Positions 5,607 to 10,454 of a DNA stretch of 10,454 bases are shown in pieces. The first letter of the stretch is position 1. The number at the start of each line of letters is the position of its first letter. This stretch comes from Spirochaetia bacterium. GTDB lineage: Bacteria > Spirochaetota > Spirochaetia > Treponematales > Treponemataceae. Location of the stretch: contig CAAGIZ010000058.1 of the NCBI GenBank assembly GCA_900770075.1, positions 1 to 10,454 of the forward strand, given 5' to 3'. Under the pieces are notes generated by a model, which saw only the letters and a list, made by a program, of their open reading frames with translations, had not been told where the DNA came from and did no database searches. The position numbers and the translations under genes were made by a program.

Positions 5607-6491
5607 ATGGTATACGTAATCATCGGAATTTTAGTCGTTGCCCTGCTACTCATCCTCGGCAACATCAGGGTTGTACCTCAGTCAAAGGCATTTGTAGTCG
5701 AAAGGCTGGGAGCCTATTTTTCAACATGGAACGTAGGACTGCACATCAAGCTGCCTTTCATCGACCGGGTAATAAACGTAATGAGCCTTAAAGAACGGGT
5801 AATGGACTTTCCTCCCCAGCCTGTAATCACAAAAGACAACGTAACCATGCAAATCGACACCGTTGTGTACTGTCAGGTTACAGACCCAAAACTCTACACC
5901 TACGGCGTAGAAAATCCCCTCAAGGCACTGGAAAACTTAACGGCAACCACCCTGCGCAACATAATCGGCGAACTGGAACTTGACGAAACCCTTACCAGCC
6001 GGGACGTAATAAACACAAAAATGCGCTCCATTCTGGACGAAGCCACAGACCCCTGGGGCTTAAAAGTAACCCGTGTAGAAGTTAAAAACATCGAACCGCC
6101 CCAGGCCATCCGCGAAGCAATGGAAAAACAGATGCGGGCAGAACGGGAACGCCGTGAACAGATTTTGATTGCCGAAGGCCACAAGCAGTCGGCAATTCTC
6201 GAAGCAGAAGGACAAAAACAGGCCCTAATCCTGCAGGCAGAAGCCGAAAAAGAAGCCGCCATTCAAAAGGCAAAGGGAGACGCTCAGGCAATTCTTGAAG
6301 TTCAGGAAGCCACAGCCCGGGGTCTTAAAATGATAAAAGAAGCCGCTCCAGACGAAAGCGTTATCCGACTGCGTGCGCTGGAAGCCTTTGCAAAAGCCGC
6401 AGACGGCAAGGCAACAAAAATCATAATCCCTTCAGACATTCAAAATGTTGCCGGTCTTGTAACGGGTGTTTACGAAACAGTAAAAAAATAG
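5607..6491 (+). CDS. qmcA: SPFH/stomatin-family membrane protein, QmcA-like
   Basis: A 294-residue stomatin/prohibitin homologue expected to form cage-like oligomers on the membrane and to organise microdomains or regulate membrane proteases. A single N-terminal membrane segment (about 3-20) is followed by the SPFH domain (about 21-190): VPQSKAFVVERLGAYFSTW, LPFIDRVINVMSLKERV, PQPVITKDNVTMQID and the conserved WGLKVTRVEVKNIEPP (150-165). An Ala/Glu/Lys-rich coiled coil runs from about 168 to 235 (QMRAERERREQILIAEG). The tail has the family IIPSD (273-277). GGAGG six bases before the ATG supports the start. Probably co-transcribed with nfeD, its usual partner. The stop codon TAG is also the first three bases of a dispersed repeat, so there is no spacer at all. 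The qmcA name is by family and orthology is not proven. Confidence 0.93.
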   Translation: MVYVIIGILVVALLLILGNIRVVPQSKAFVVERLGAYFSTWNVGLHIKLPFIDRVINVMSLKERVMDFPPQPVITKDNVTMQIDTVVYCQVTDPKLYTYGVENPLKALENLTATTLRNIIGELELDETLTSRDVINTKMRSILDEATDPWGLKVTRVEVKNIEPPQAIREAMEKQMRAERERREQILIAEGHKQSAILEAEGQKQALILQAEAEKEAAIQKAKGDAQAILEVQEATARGLKMIKEAAPDESVIRLRALEAFAKAADGKATKIIIPSDIQNVAGLVTGVYETVKK

Positions 6492-6602
6492 CCCGGATTG
6501 GAGCAGCGCCGAAGGCGTTCCTGAAAAAGAGGCAGACCTCTTTTTCAGGAATGGAGCGAAAAGCGGAACTGCGGAAAGCCGGATTGACAGCGGATGTGCT
6601 CC
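6489..6602 (+). repeat. Dispersed structured repeat, copy 2 (between qmcA and the wecA-like gene)
   Basis: It begins TAGCCCGGATTG at the qmcA stop codon and ends GGATGTGCTCC. The core ATGGAGCGAAAAGCGGAAC and the following TGCGGAAAGCCGGATTGAC match copy 1 almost base for base. The variable centre is entirely different: a 16-bp stem, GTTCCTGAAAAAGAGG (6517-6532) pairing with CCTCTTTTTCAGGAAT (6537-6552), loop CAGA, perfect but for a terminal G.U. The ends GGAGCA (6500-6505) and TGCTCC (6597-6602) are also complementary, so the whole unit may fold as a closed multi-arm structure. Confidence 0.87.
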
Positions 6603-6638
6603 AAAAAAATAAAAAAACCGTCTGAAAAAATCAGACGG
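6603..6638 (-). terminator. Intrinsic terminator of the wecA-like gene
   Basis: On the minus strand the stem CCGTCTGA (6638-6631) / TCAGACGG (6625-6618), loop of five T, is followed directly by TTTTTTTATTTTTTT. This is a textbook Rho-independent terminator 37 bases after the stop codon. On the plus strand the downstream side lacks a T-tract, so it should not stop qmcA transcripts efficiently. Confidence 0.93.
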
Positions 6639-6674
6639 CTCATTGTCCTGCAAAATAACAAGAAAACTTAAAAC

Positions 6675-7730
6675 TCAGTGCCCTGCCATAGGATGGTCTT
6701 CCAATTTTCCTGTATGACACAGGTTTACGTTTCTGTTCAGGTAATGGAAGACAATAAAAATAATCCACACAAACAGAATGCAAAAAGATATAAGACAAAC
6801 CGATGCAAGAGATTTCATATACGAAGAAATTATCACTGCAACCATAATCACAAACTGCAGGAAAAGAATAAAAAATATTGCCCCTTTCTTTGAAAAACCG
6901 ATGTTCAGCAGCTTGTGATGAAAATGCGCCCTGTCCGGACTGAATATTTTTCTGTGCTCCCGCAAACGCCTCCAGATAGCCGCAACAACATCTGTCAAAG
7001 GAATGGAACACAGCAAAAACATCACAGGAATTTCCCGGAATTCGATGTCGCTGTTATCCACTGAAAAAAACGGTGCAACTGCAATCAGATAACCAAGGGT
7101 CTGGCTTCCGCCGTCTCCCAAAAAGATTTTTGCATCAGGCTTGTTCCAGTACATAAAGCCAAGAAGCGAACCGCAGAGGGCAAAATAGAAAATGCTCATG
7201 CTGTCCGAATACTTGTAAAGCAAAAAACCTATGGCAAAACAGGCAAAAAAGGAAATTCCCGAACAAACGCAGTCCATTCCGTCAATCAGGTTGAAGGCAT
7301 TTACGACAGTTATAATCCAGCAAAAGGTGATTATGTTGCCTACAAAGGGCGGAAAAGTCCAGAACATGAACTTTGTAAAATGGTACGGACTAATGGAAAC
7401 TATCAGGGCTGCAACAATCTGCACAAGAAACTTGAGCTTTGCCCTCATATCAAAGATGTCATCCATAACGCCGAAAATAAGGATGATTAAAAATCCCAAA
7501 AGAAGGGGCCAGTAAAATTCAATTTCTGTGATTTTGAAAACTGCACGGACAAAAAAAGTAACGATTAAAAGTGCCAGAAAAACAGCAATTCCGCCGAGCC
7601 GGGAAATGTTTCCCTTGTGGATTTTCCGAGGATCTACCTCATCGTACAGGTTGTACTTTTTGCAGACCTTTATTATCAGGGGGCAAAAGCCAAAAGACAA
7701 AAGCATCGCACTTAAAGCGGCTAAAAGCAT
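6675..7730 (-). CDS. Polyprenyl-phosphate sugar-1-phosphate transferase (MraY/WecA/TagO family)
   Basis: A 351-residue integral membrane enzyme transferring a sugar-1-phosphate (most likely GlcNAc-1-phosphate) from a UDP-sugar to undecaprenyl phosphate, the first step of many cell-surface glycans. About ten hydrophobic segments span the protein. Family motifs are all present: HKGNISRLGGIAV (38-50), the Mg-binding DDIFD (90-94), VNAFNLIDGMD (143-153), FLGDGGSQTLGY (203-214), and the cytosolic RAHFHHKLL (267-275). The HFHH motif places it with WecA/TagO/WbpL rather than with MraY. AAGGAG lies seven bases before the ATG. It is alone in its unit, with a promoter and 5' leader containing octamer repeats and an intrinsic terminator. 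No other glycan gene is in the window, so the product glycan is unknown. The C-terminal 15 residues (HTGKLEDHPMAGH region) are hydrophilic and unremarkable. Confidence 0.9.
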   Translation of the reverse strand: MLLAALSAMLLSFGFCPLIIKVCKKYNLYDEVDPRKIHKGNISRLGGIAVFLALLIVTFFVRAVFKITEIEFYWPLLLGFLIILIFGVMDDIFDMRAKLKFLVQIVAALIVSISPYHFTKFMFWTFPPFVGNIITFCWIITVVNAFNLIDGMDCVCSGISFFACFAIGFLLYKYSDSMSIFYFALCGSLLGFMYWNKPDAKIFLGDGGSQTLGYLIAVAPFFSVDNSDIEFREIPVMFLLCSIPLTDVVAAIWRRLREHRKIFSPDRAHFHHKLLNIGFSKKGAIFFILFLQFVIMVAVIISSYMKSLASVCLISFCILFVWIIFIVFHYLNRNVNLCHTGKLEDHPMAGH

Positions 7731-7753
7731 GCAAAACTCCTTACAAACACATA

Positions 7754-7799
7754 CTATGAGCCTATGAGCCTATGAGCCTATGAGCCTATGAGCCTATGA
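7754..7799 (-). repeat. Octanucleotide tandem repeat in the leader of the wecA-like gene
   Basis: CTATGAGC is repeated five times without error (7754-7793) and a sixth partial unit, CTATGA, follows (7794-7799). On the minus strand it starts inside the -10 box and ends 23 bases before the start codon. A change in copy number would alter the length of the untranslated leader in steps of 8 without touching the coding frame. Confidence 0.97.
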
Positions 7800-7824
7800 T
7801 AAAATTCTCCGAAAACTATTGCAA
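7796..7824 (-). promoter_or_regulatory. Candidate sigma70 promoter of the wecA-like gene
   Basis: On the minus strand TTGCAA (7824-7819) and TATCAT (7801-7796) are separated by the ideal 17 bases. The last four bases of the -10 box already belong to the octamer repeat tract, so transcription would start within the repeats. Confidence 0.6.
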
Positions 7825-7879
7825 GATATACAAATGTATCTTTTTGTTAAAAATACTACTACAGTAGTTTTTTAACAAA
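7823..7879. repeat. Two A/T-rich inverted repeats upstream of the wecA-like promoter
   Basis: TTTGTTAAAAATACTACT (7843-7860) pairs with AGTAGTTTTTTAACAAA (7863-7879) with one bulge, forming a long stem. Next to it AAGATATAC (7823-7831) pairs with GTATCTT (7836-7842) around AAAT with a two-base bulge. Both lie between the end of the HD-domain gene and the -35 box. They may be a second terminator or a binding region; nothing decides. Confidence 0.5.
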
Positions 7880-7895
7880 TTTTTCTCAAAAAACT

Positions 7896-7937
7896 CTAGG
7901 GAACCTCGAAAAACTTCAGTTTTTAGAGGTTCCCTAG
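7896..7937 (-). terminator. Long hairpin, probable terminator after the HD-domain gene
   Basis: CTAGGGAACCTCGAAAAACT (7896-7915) pairs with AGTTTTTAGAGGTTCCCTAG (7918-7937): 20-base arms with one mismatch (7908/7925). On the minus strand the stem is followed after two bases by TTTTTT. It starts 34 bases after the HD-gene stop codon. The same AACCTC-A5 / T5-AGAGG theme returns at 5531-5582 and 9931-9966, so this is also a member of a repeat family. Confidence 0.75.
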
Positions 7938-7971
7938 ATTCTCTCCGTTCTGCAACCCAAGGCTCACGCTG

Positions 7972-8808
7972 TTACAGATATTTTTTAAGTTCCTGCCCTT
8001 CCACTCCAGCATAGACTTCCACAAGATGCTTTGCGGGACTGCAGTTTATCTTCTGCAGGAGCACTTCCTCTATCTGAAAAAATCCCACATCGGCACTCAT
8101 ATGCACCTCAATTTTTATGGGTTTTTCCTTGCCCTGCAAAATCTTTACCTTTTCGATGGAATTAGCCGAATACTTGTGGATGTCACCGGCAGAAGGTTTT
8201 GAATTCATTTCCATGGGGATTCTTGCCCGGCCCTTCGTCATGTCGCAGCCGTCTGCAATCAAAATAAGTCCCGCTTCTATAGAATGAATTTTTCTCGTGC
8301 CCATGTGTCCAAGAATTCCTTCAAGAGCCATGGAACGGATTACAACCCGGCGGTTCAGGTTTGCAGGTCCCGGAAGCAGGGTCTGCAAAACCCTTTCAAT
8401 CATGTTAAAGGCAAGAATGCCGGAATAAAGCTCGTGATCCTGCCTGCCTACAGTCATGCCAAAATCGTGGAAAAAACTTGCCAGAATTACGGCAGTTACG
8501 CTGTCGGCAAAGGTACCGGCATTTTCGCTTTCCAGATTGGTTTTTATGCCGCAGGTGTAAAGGATTTTAAGCATTTTAAGGGCATTGCGGCAGACAGTAC
8601 GCATGTGTACAGGGCCGTGGTCGTTAAACCCAAGCCGCACAATCGAAACATTGTTTGCATAGTCCTGAACCGCCTGCACTTCCTCATCATTTATGAGCAT
8701 TTCAACCGTTTTAAGCGGCAGCCCGTCTTTTTCGGGAGTAAGTTCAATCAATTCCTTTGTAAGCTGAACAAGTTTCTGTTCAACAGACATCTCTTTTACA
8801 GATTTCAT
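7972..8808 (-). CDS. HD-domain phosphohydrolase
   Basis: A 278-residue soluble protein with an HD-type metal-dependent phosphohydrolase fold. Candidate metal ligands are H64 or H68 (NDHGPVHMRTV), H114-D115 (SFFHDFGM), H125, H168 and D186 (LIADGCDM), in the usual H...HD...D order. After the catalytic core come GRARIPME (193-200) and the C-terminal HKYSANSIEKVKI (211-223). As I recall, a conserved family of uncharacterised HD hydrolases carries this GRARIP/SANSI-type signature and a C-terminal domain that reads ..IKIEVHMSADVGFFQIEE... The substrate cannot be named; HD enzymes act on nucleotides, cyclic dinucleotides and phosphate esters. The start has AGAGG five bases upstream. It lies 24 bases after the DAHP synthase stop codon on the same strand, so the two are very likely one operon. 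A link to aromatic amino acid control is only a guess. Confidence 0.85.
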   Translation of the reverse strand: MKSVKEMSVEQKLVQLTKELIELTPEKDGLPLKTVEMLINDEEVQAVQDYANNVSIVRLGFNDHGPVHMRTVCRNALKMLKILYTCGIKTNLESENAGTFADSVTAVILASFFHDFGMTVGRQDHELYSGILAFNMIERVLQTLLPGPANLNRRVVIRSMALEGILGHMGTRKIHSIEAGLILIADGCDMTKGRARIPMEMNSKPSAGDIHKYSANSIEKVKILQGKEKPIKIEVHMSADVGFFQIEEVLLQKINCSPAKHLVEVYAGVEGQELKKYL

Positions 8809-8832
8809 ATAACCTCTAAAACCGCCAGTCTC

Positions 8833-9867
8833 CTACAGATAATCTGCCAGGTCGCAGATAAGGCTTTCGGTTTTTTCCCAGCCCAGACACGGGTCTGTGA
8901 TGGATTTTCCGTAAACGCCATCGCCGATTGTCTGGGCACCGTCTTCGATGTAGCTTTCAATCATAAGGCCTTTTACGATTTTTTTTATGTCTTCGGAAGA
9001 ATGGCAGCTGTGCACAACATCCTTTGCAATCCTTATTTGCTCGAGGAATTTTTTGCCGGAATTTGCGTGGTTGCAGTCCACAATTACGGCAGGATTCTGC
9101 AGGTTTGACTCGGCATAAGCGTCCACCAGCCCCCTCAAATCCTCGTAGTGGTAGTTTGCATGGGAGCGTCCGTAAGCATCAACATAACCCCTCAAAATTG
9201 CATGAGCCAGAGGGTTGCCTTCTGTCGTAACTTCCCAGCCGCGGTAGAGGAATTTCTGATGAGCCTGAGCCGCAGTGATGGAATTCATCATAACGGAAAT
9301 ATCGCCGGAAGTAGGATTTTTCATGCCCACAGGAATGCCAACGCCGCTGCCAACGATTCTGTGCAGCTGGTCTTCCACGGAGCGGGCTCCTACAGCAACA
9401 TAAGCCAGCAGGTCAGAAAGGTAACGGTGGTTTTCCGGGTAAAGCATTTCTTCGGCACAGGTAAAGCCAGTTTCCTTTACGACGCGGGTGTGCATCTCCC
9501 GGATTGCGATAATTCCTGCCAGCATATCTTCGTCTTTTGTAGGATCCGGCTGATGGAGCATTCCCTTGTAGCCTGTGCCCTTTGTGCGGGGTTTGTTGGT
9601 GTAAACCCTAGGAATGATAAAAATCTTGTCCTTAACCTTTTCCTGCACCTTAACAAGACGGTTCATATAGTCAAGAACGGCAGTTTCGTTGTCCGCAGAA
9701 CAAGGCCCGATAACCAGCAAAAACCGGTCGTCCTTGCCTTCAAAAATGTTTTTTATAATCAGGTCTCGCTCTTCCTTTATTTTCGTAACTTCTTCCCCCA
9801 GCGGAAACTGTTTTTTTAACTCCGCAGGAACAGGAAGCTTGCGAACAAAATTCATCTGCATATCCAT
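8833..9867 (-). CDS. aroF: 3-deoxy-7-phosphoheptulonate (DAHP) synthase, class I-alpha
   Basis: Condenses phosphoenolpyruvate with erythrose 4-phosphate, the entry step of the shikimate pathway. I choose the ATG at 9865-9867 (344 residues) because GGGAG precedes it at good spacing; an in-frame ATG at 9897 has no ribosome binding site and would add ten residues. The single TIM-barrel domain shows VIGPCSADNE (52-61), RVYTNKPRTKGTGYKG (87-102), GARSVEDQLHR (160-170), GMKNPTSGDI (181-190) and VDCNHANSGKK (263-273). Metal ligands match the E. coli AroF/G/H set: C56, H267, E304 and D325. The KPRTxGTGYKG form marks a subgroup differing from the KPRTTVGWKG of E. coli enzymes. No extra regulatory domain is present; feedback inhibition, if any, would act through the N-terminal extension. 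aroF is used generically; the sensitivity type (Phe, Tyr or Trp) cannot be told. Confidence 0.94.
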   Translation of the reverse strand: MDMQMNFVRKLPVPAELKKQFPLGEEVTKIKEERDLIIKNIFEGKDDRFLLVIGPCSADNETAVLDYMNRLVKVQEKVKDKIFIIPRVYTNKPRTKGTGYKGMLHQPDPTKDEDMLAGIIAIREMHTRVVKETGFTCAEEMLYPENHRYLSDLLAYVAVGARSVEDQLHRIVGSGVGIPVGMKNPTSGDISVMMNSITAAQAHQKFLYRGWEVTTEGNPLAHAILRGYVDAYGRSHANYHYEDLRGLVDAYAESNLQNPAVIVDCNHANSGKKFLEQIRIAKDVVHSCHSSEDIKKIVKGLMIESYIEDGAQTIGDGVYGKSITDPCLGWEKTESLICDLADYL

Positions 9868-9914
9868 AAAAAATCTCCCGAAACGCCATAACGGCAATTT
9901 TCATGTTTCTTTCT

Positions 9915-9943
9915 ATTGTATAGATTAAAATAAGAACCTCCAA
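9915..9943 (-). promoter_or_regulatory. aroF: Candidate sigma70 promoter of the DAHP synthase operon
   Basis: On the minus strand TTGGAG (9943-9938) and TACAAT (9920-9915) are separated by 17 bases. The leader to the ATG at 9867 would be about 40 bases, with GGGAG as ribosome binding site. The -35 box lies in the left arm of the CCTC/GAGG hairpin at 9931-9966. Confidence 0.6.
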
Positions 9944-9966
9944 AAACAGACAAATTTTCAGAGGCA
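9931..9966. repeat. Short AACCTC...GAGG hairpin, third variant
   Basis: CCTCCAAAAA (9937-9946) and TTTTCAGAGG (near 9955-9964) can pair as CCTC/GAGG plus AAAA/TTTT around an 8-base loop with a small internal mismatch. The flank AAGAACCTC matches the elements at 5531-5582 and 7896-7937. It is a degenerate member compared with the near-perfect 7896-7937 hairpin. Confidence 0.45.
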
Positions 9967-9973
9967 CTATGGA

Positions 9974-10055
9974 AACACTGAATAAATCCTATTGAGGATT
10001 TTTCAGTGTTAACCTTAATTTAGCTAATTGTCCGTAAGTCGCACTTACGGCAATT
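9974..10055. repeat. Two strong hairpins in series
   Basis: AACACTGAATAAATCC (9974-9989) pairs with GGATTTTTCAGTGTT (9996-10010) with one bulge around a 6-base loop. Then AATTG-t-CCGTAAGT (10026-10039) pairs with ACTTACGG-CAATT (10043-10055), 13 pairs with one bulged base around CGC. They stand directly beside copy 2 of the 52-bp palindrome, giving three hairpins within about 135 bases. Neither has a proper terminator tail. Confidence 0.7.
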
Positions 10056-10056
10056 T

Positions 10057-10108
10057 GACGGGAAGTGCTGAGTAATCGCTTCAAAGTGTTAATCAGCACT
10101 TCCCTAAG
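10057..10108 (+). repeat. 52-bp palindromic repeat, copy 2
   Basis: Identical over all 52 bases to the reverse complement of 2235-2286, and both flanking bases differ, so the identity ends sharply. Here it is not next to a coding end: no open frame leads into it, unlike the copy at the ribD terminus. That argues for an element that moves or spreads as a unit rather than a duplicated ribD end. Confidence 0.88.
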
Positions 10109-10195
10109 TATTTATACCAAAAAAAAAGCAAAAAAAAAAGAGGGGGTAAATAAGTTGTAAATAAGCCTGGATTTTTTTTCGGTTTTTAGGGATTT

Positions 10196-10315
10196 GGAGC
10201 ACATCTTCCCGTCATGCCGGCCAAACGGGGTTCCGCTTTTCGCTACATTCTTGGAGCCACCCGCCAGAGCCGGCTGCCCCCAAGAACGGCTGCGCCGCCC
10301 CTAATGTCCGGGCTA
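10196..10315 (-). repeat. Dispersed structured repeat, copy 3
   Basis: On the minus strand it starts TAGCCCGGACATTAGG and ends GATGTGCTCC, as copy 2 does. It keeps the core GTAGCGAAAAGCGGAAC and a diverged CCCCGTTTGGCCGGCATGAC segment. The variable centre differs again: ATTCTTGG (10248-10255) and CCAAGAAC (10281-10288) form an outer stem enclosing a GC-rich inner part with AGCC/GGCT pairing. It lies between the terminator of the edge gene and the A-rich tract, in the same orientation as copy 1. Confidence 0.82.
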
Positions 10316-10324
10316 GGATTTGCG

Positions 10325-10374
10325 ATAAAAAAGATGCATAGGCCATATACTGTCAGCATACACATCTTTTTTAC
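10325..10374 (-). terminator. Probable terminator of the gene at the window edge
   Basis: AAAAAAGATGCATA (10327-10340) can pair with TACACATCTTTTTT (10359-10372), with two G.U or mismatch positions, around an 18-base loop. The T-tract forms part of the stem, and an A-tract leads it on the other side, so it could act in both directions. It begins seven bases after the stop codon of the minus-strand gene. Confidence 0.65.
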
Positions 10375-10378
10375 GGTT

Positions 10379-10454
10379 TTAGAATTCTTCGTTACCAATG
10401 GCAAAATCCAGTTCTTCAGGCGTAATGCCATATTGGGCAAAAATTTCTTTCAGC
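10379..10454 (-). CDS. C-terminal end of an unidentified gene (partial)
   Basis: The minus strand is open from the window edge to TAA at 10381-10379, giving the last 24 residues LKEIFAQYGITPEELDFAIG then NEEF. Codon use looks natural and a hairpin terminator follows the stop, so this is probably a real gene end. The peptide is acidic with an amphipathic helix-like pattern (IFAQYGITPEEL) but shows no motif I can assign. The rest lies beyond the window. Confidence 0.55.
   Translation of the reverse strand, partial: LKEIFAQYGITPEELDFAIGNEEF

Larger units (their letters stand above)
9868..10378. other. Gene-free stretch upstream of the DAHP synthase
   Basis: About 510 bases without a credible gene. 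In order it holds the candidate promoter and leader of the DAHP synthase, a small CCTC/GAGG hairpin, two further hairpins, copy 2 of the 52-bp palindrome, an A-rich tract (10120-10141), a pair of GTAAATAAG direct repeats with an 11-base period (10146-10154 and 10157-10165), copy 3 of the dispersed structured repeat, and the terminator of the gene at the window edge. Reading frames crossing it are low-complexity or broken. Confidence 0.7.

Noticed and set aside
7754..7799. CRISPR-like array
   Set aside because: The unit is 8 bp with no spacers; it is a simple tandem repeat.
8284..9108. A 274-codon plus-strand open frame opposite the HD gene and the DAHP synthase
   Set aside because: It spans parts of two well-supported minus-strand genes and has no ribosome binding site or family motif.
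9740..9967. A possible leader peptide gene starting upstream of the DAHP synthase
   Set aside because: It overlaps the start of the synthase in another frame, has no run of aromatic codons typical of attenuators, and no terminator/antiterminator pair follows.
10243..10440. A 65-codon minus-strand open frame near the right edge
   Set aside because: It crosses the terminator and the third repeat copy, has no ribosome binding site, and runs in a different frame from the more natural gene end at 10379-10454.

Overview
The window is a bacterial chromosome segment of intermediate G+C content. It carries housekeeping and accessory metabolic genes separated by AT-rich spacers packed with hairpin-forming repeats. 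A spirochaete of the Treponema group is my best guess, from the overall look of the proteins and the density of structured intergenic repeats. This is inference only: no rRNA or other marker gene is present.

Layout. (a) 1-3420, minus strand: a riboflavin operon ribD > ribE > ribBA. It supplies both precursors of riboflavin (the RibD and RibBA branches) and the final dismutation step (RibE). Lumazine synthase (ribH) is not in the window, although the trailing 225 bases after ribBA are visible. No FMN riboswitch is seen upstream of ribD. (b) 3602-4771, minus: a stand-alone flavodiiron protein (FprA type), an FMN and di-iron enzyme that detoxifies O2 or NO and so fits next to flavin synthesis in an anaerobe. 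(c) 5051-6491, plus: an nfeD / SPFH-stomatin (qmcA-like) membrane pair, divergent from fprA. (d) 6675-7730, minus: a WecA/TagO-like polyprenyl-phosphate sugar-phosphate transferase, convergent with qmcA and with a clear intrinsic terminator. (e) 7972-9867, minus: a class I-alpha DAHP synthase followed 24 bases later by an HD-domain phosphohydrolase. (f) 9868-10378: a gene-free stretch full of hairpins and repeats. (g) 10379-10454, minus: the last 24 codons of an unidentified gene.

Regulation visible in the sequence. Sigma70-like promoters can be proposed for fprA, nfeD, ribD, the wecA-like gene and the DAHP synthase. Those of nfeD and ribD lie so close to the start codon that the mRNAs would be leaderless or nearly so. 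The wecA-like gene has a run of nearly six 8-bp repeats beginning inside its -10 box and filling its 5' leader, a possible slippage switch.

The most unusual content is between the genes. (1) Three copies (4870-4965, 6489-6602, 10196-10315) of a roughly 96-120 bp element keep their conserved flanks but carry different hairpins in the middle. Two copies in opposite orientation bracket the nfeD-qmcA pair, and one supplies the qmcA stop codon. (2) An identical 52-bp palindromic element occurs twice in opposite orientation (2235-2286 and 10057-10108). One copy encodes the last four residues and stop codon of ribD. (3) Three variants of an AACCTC-A5...T5-GAGG hairpin are present. (4) Other multi-hairpin elements follow ribBA and fprA. 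No phage, transposase, CRISPR array, tRNA or rRNA gene is seen.
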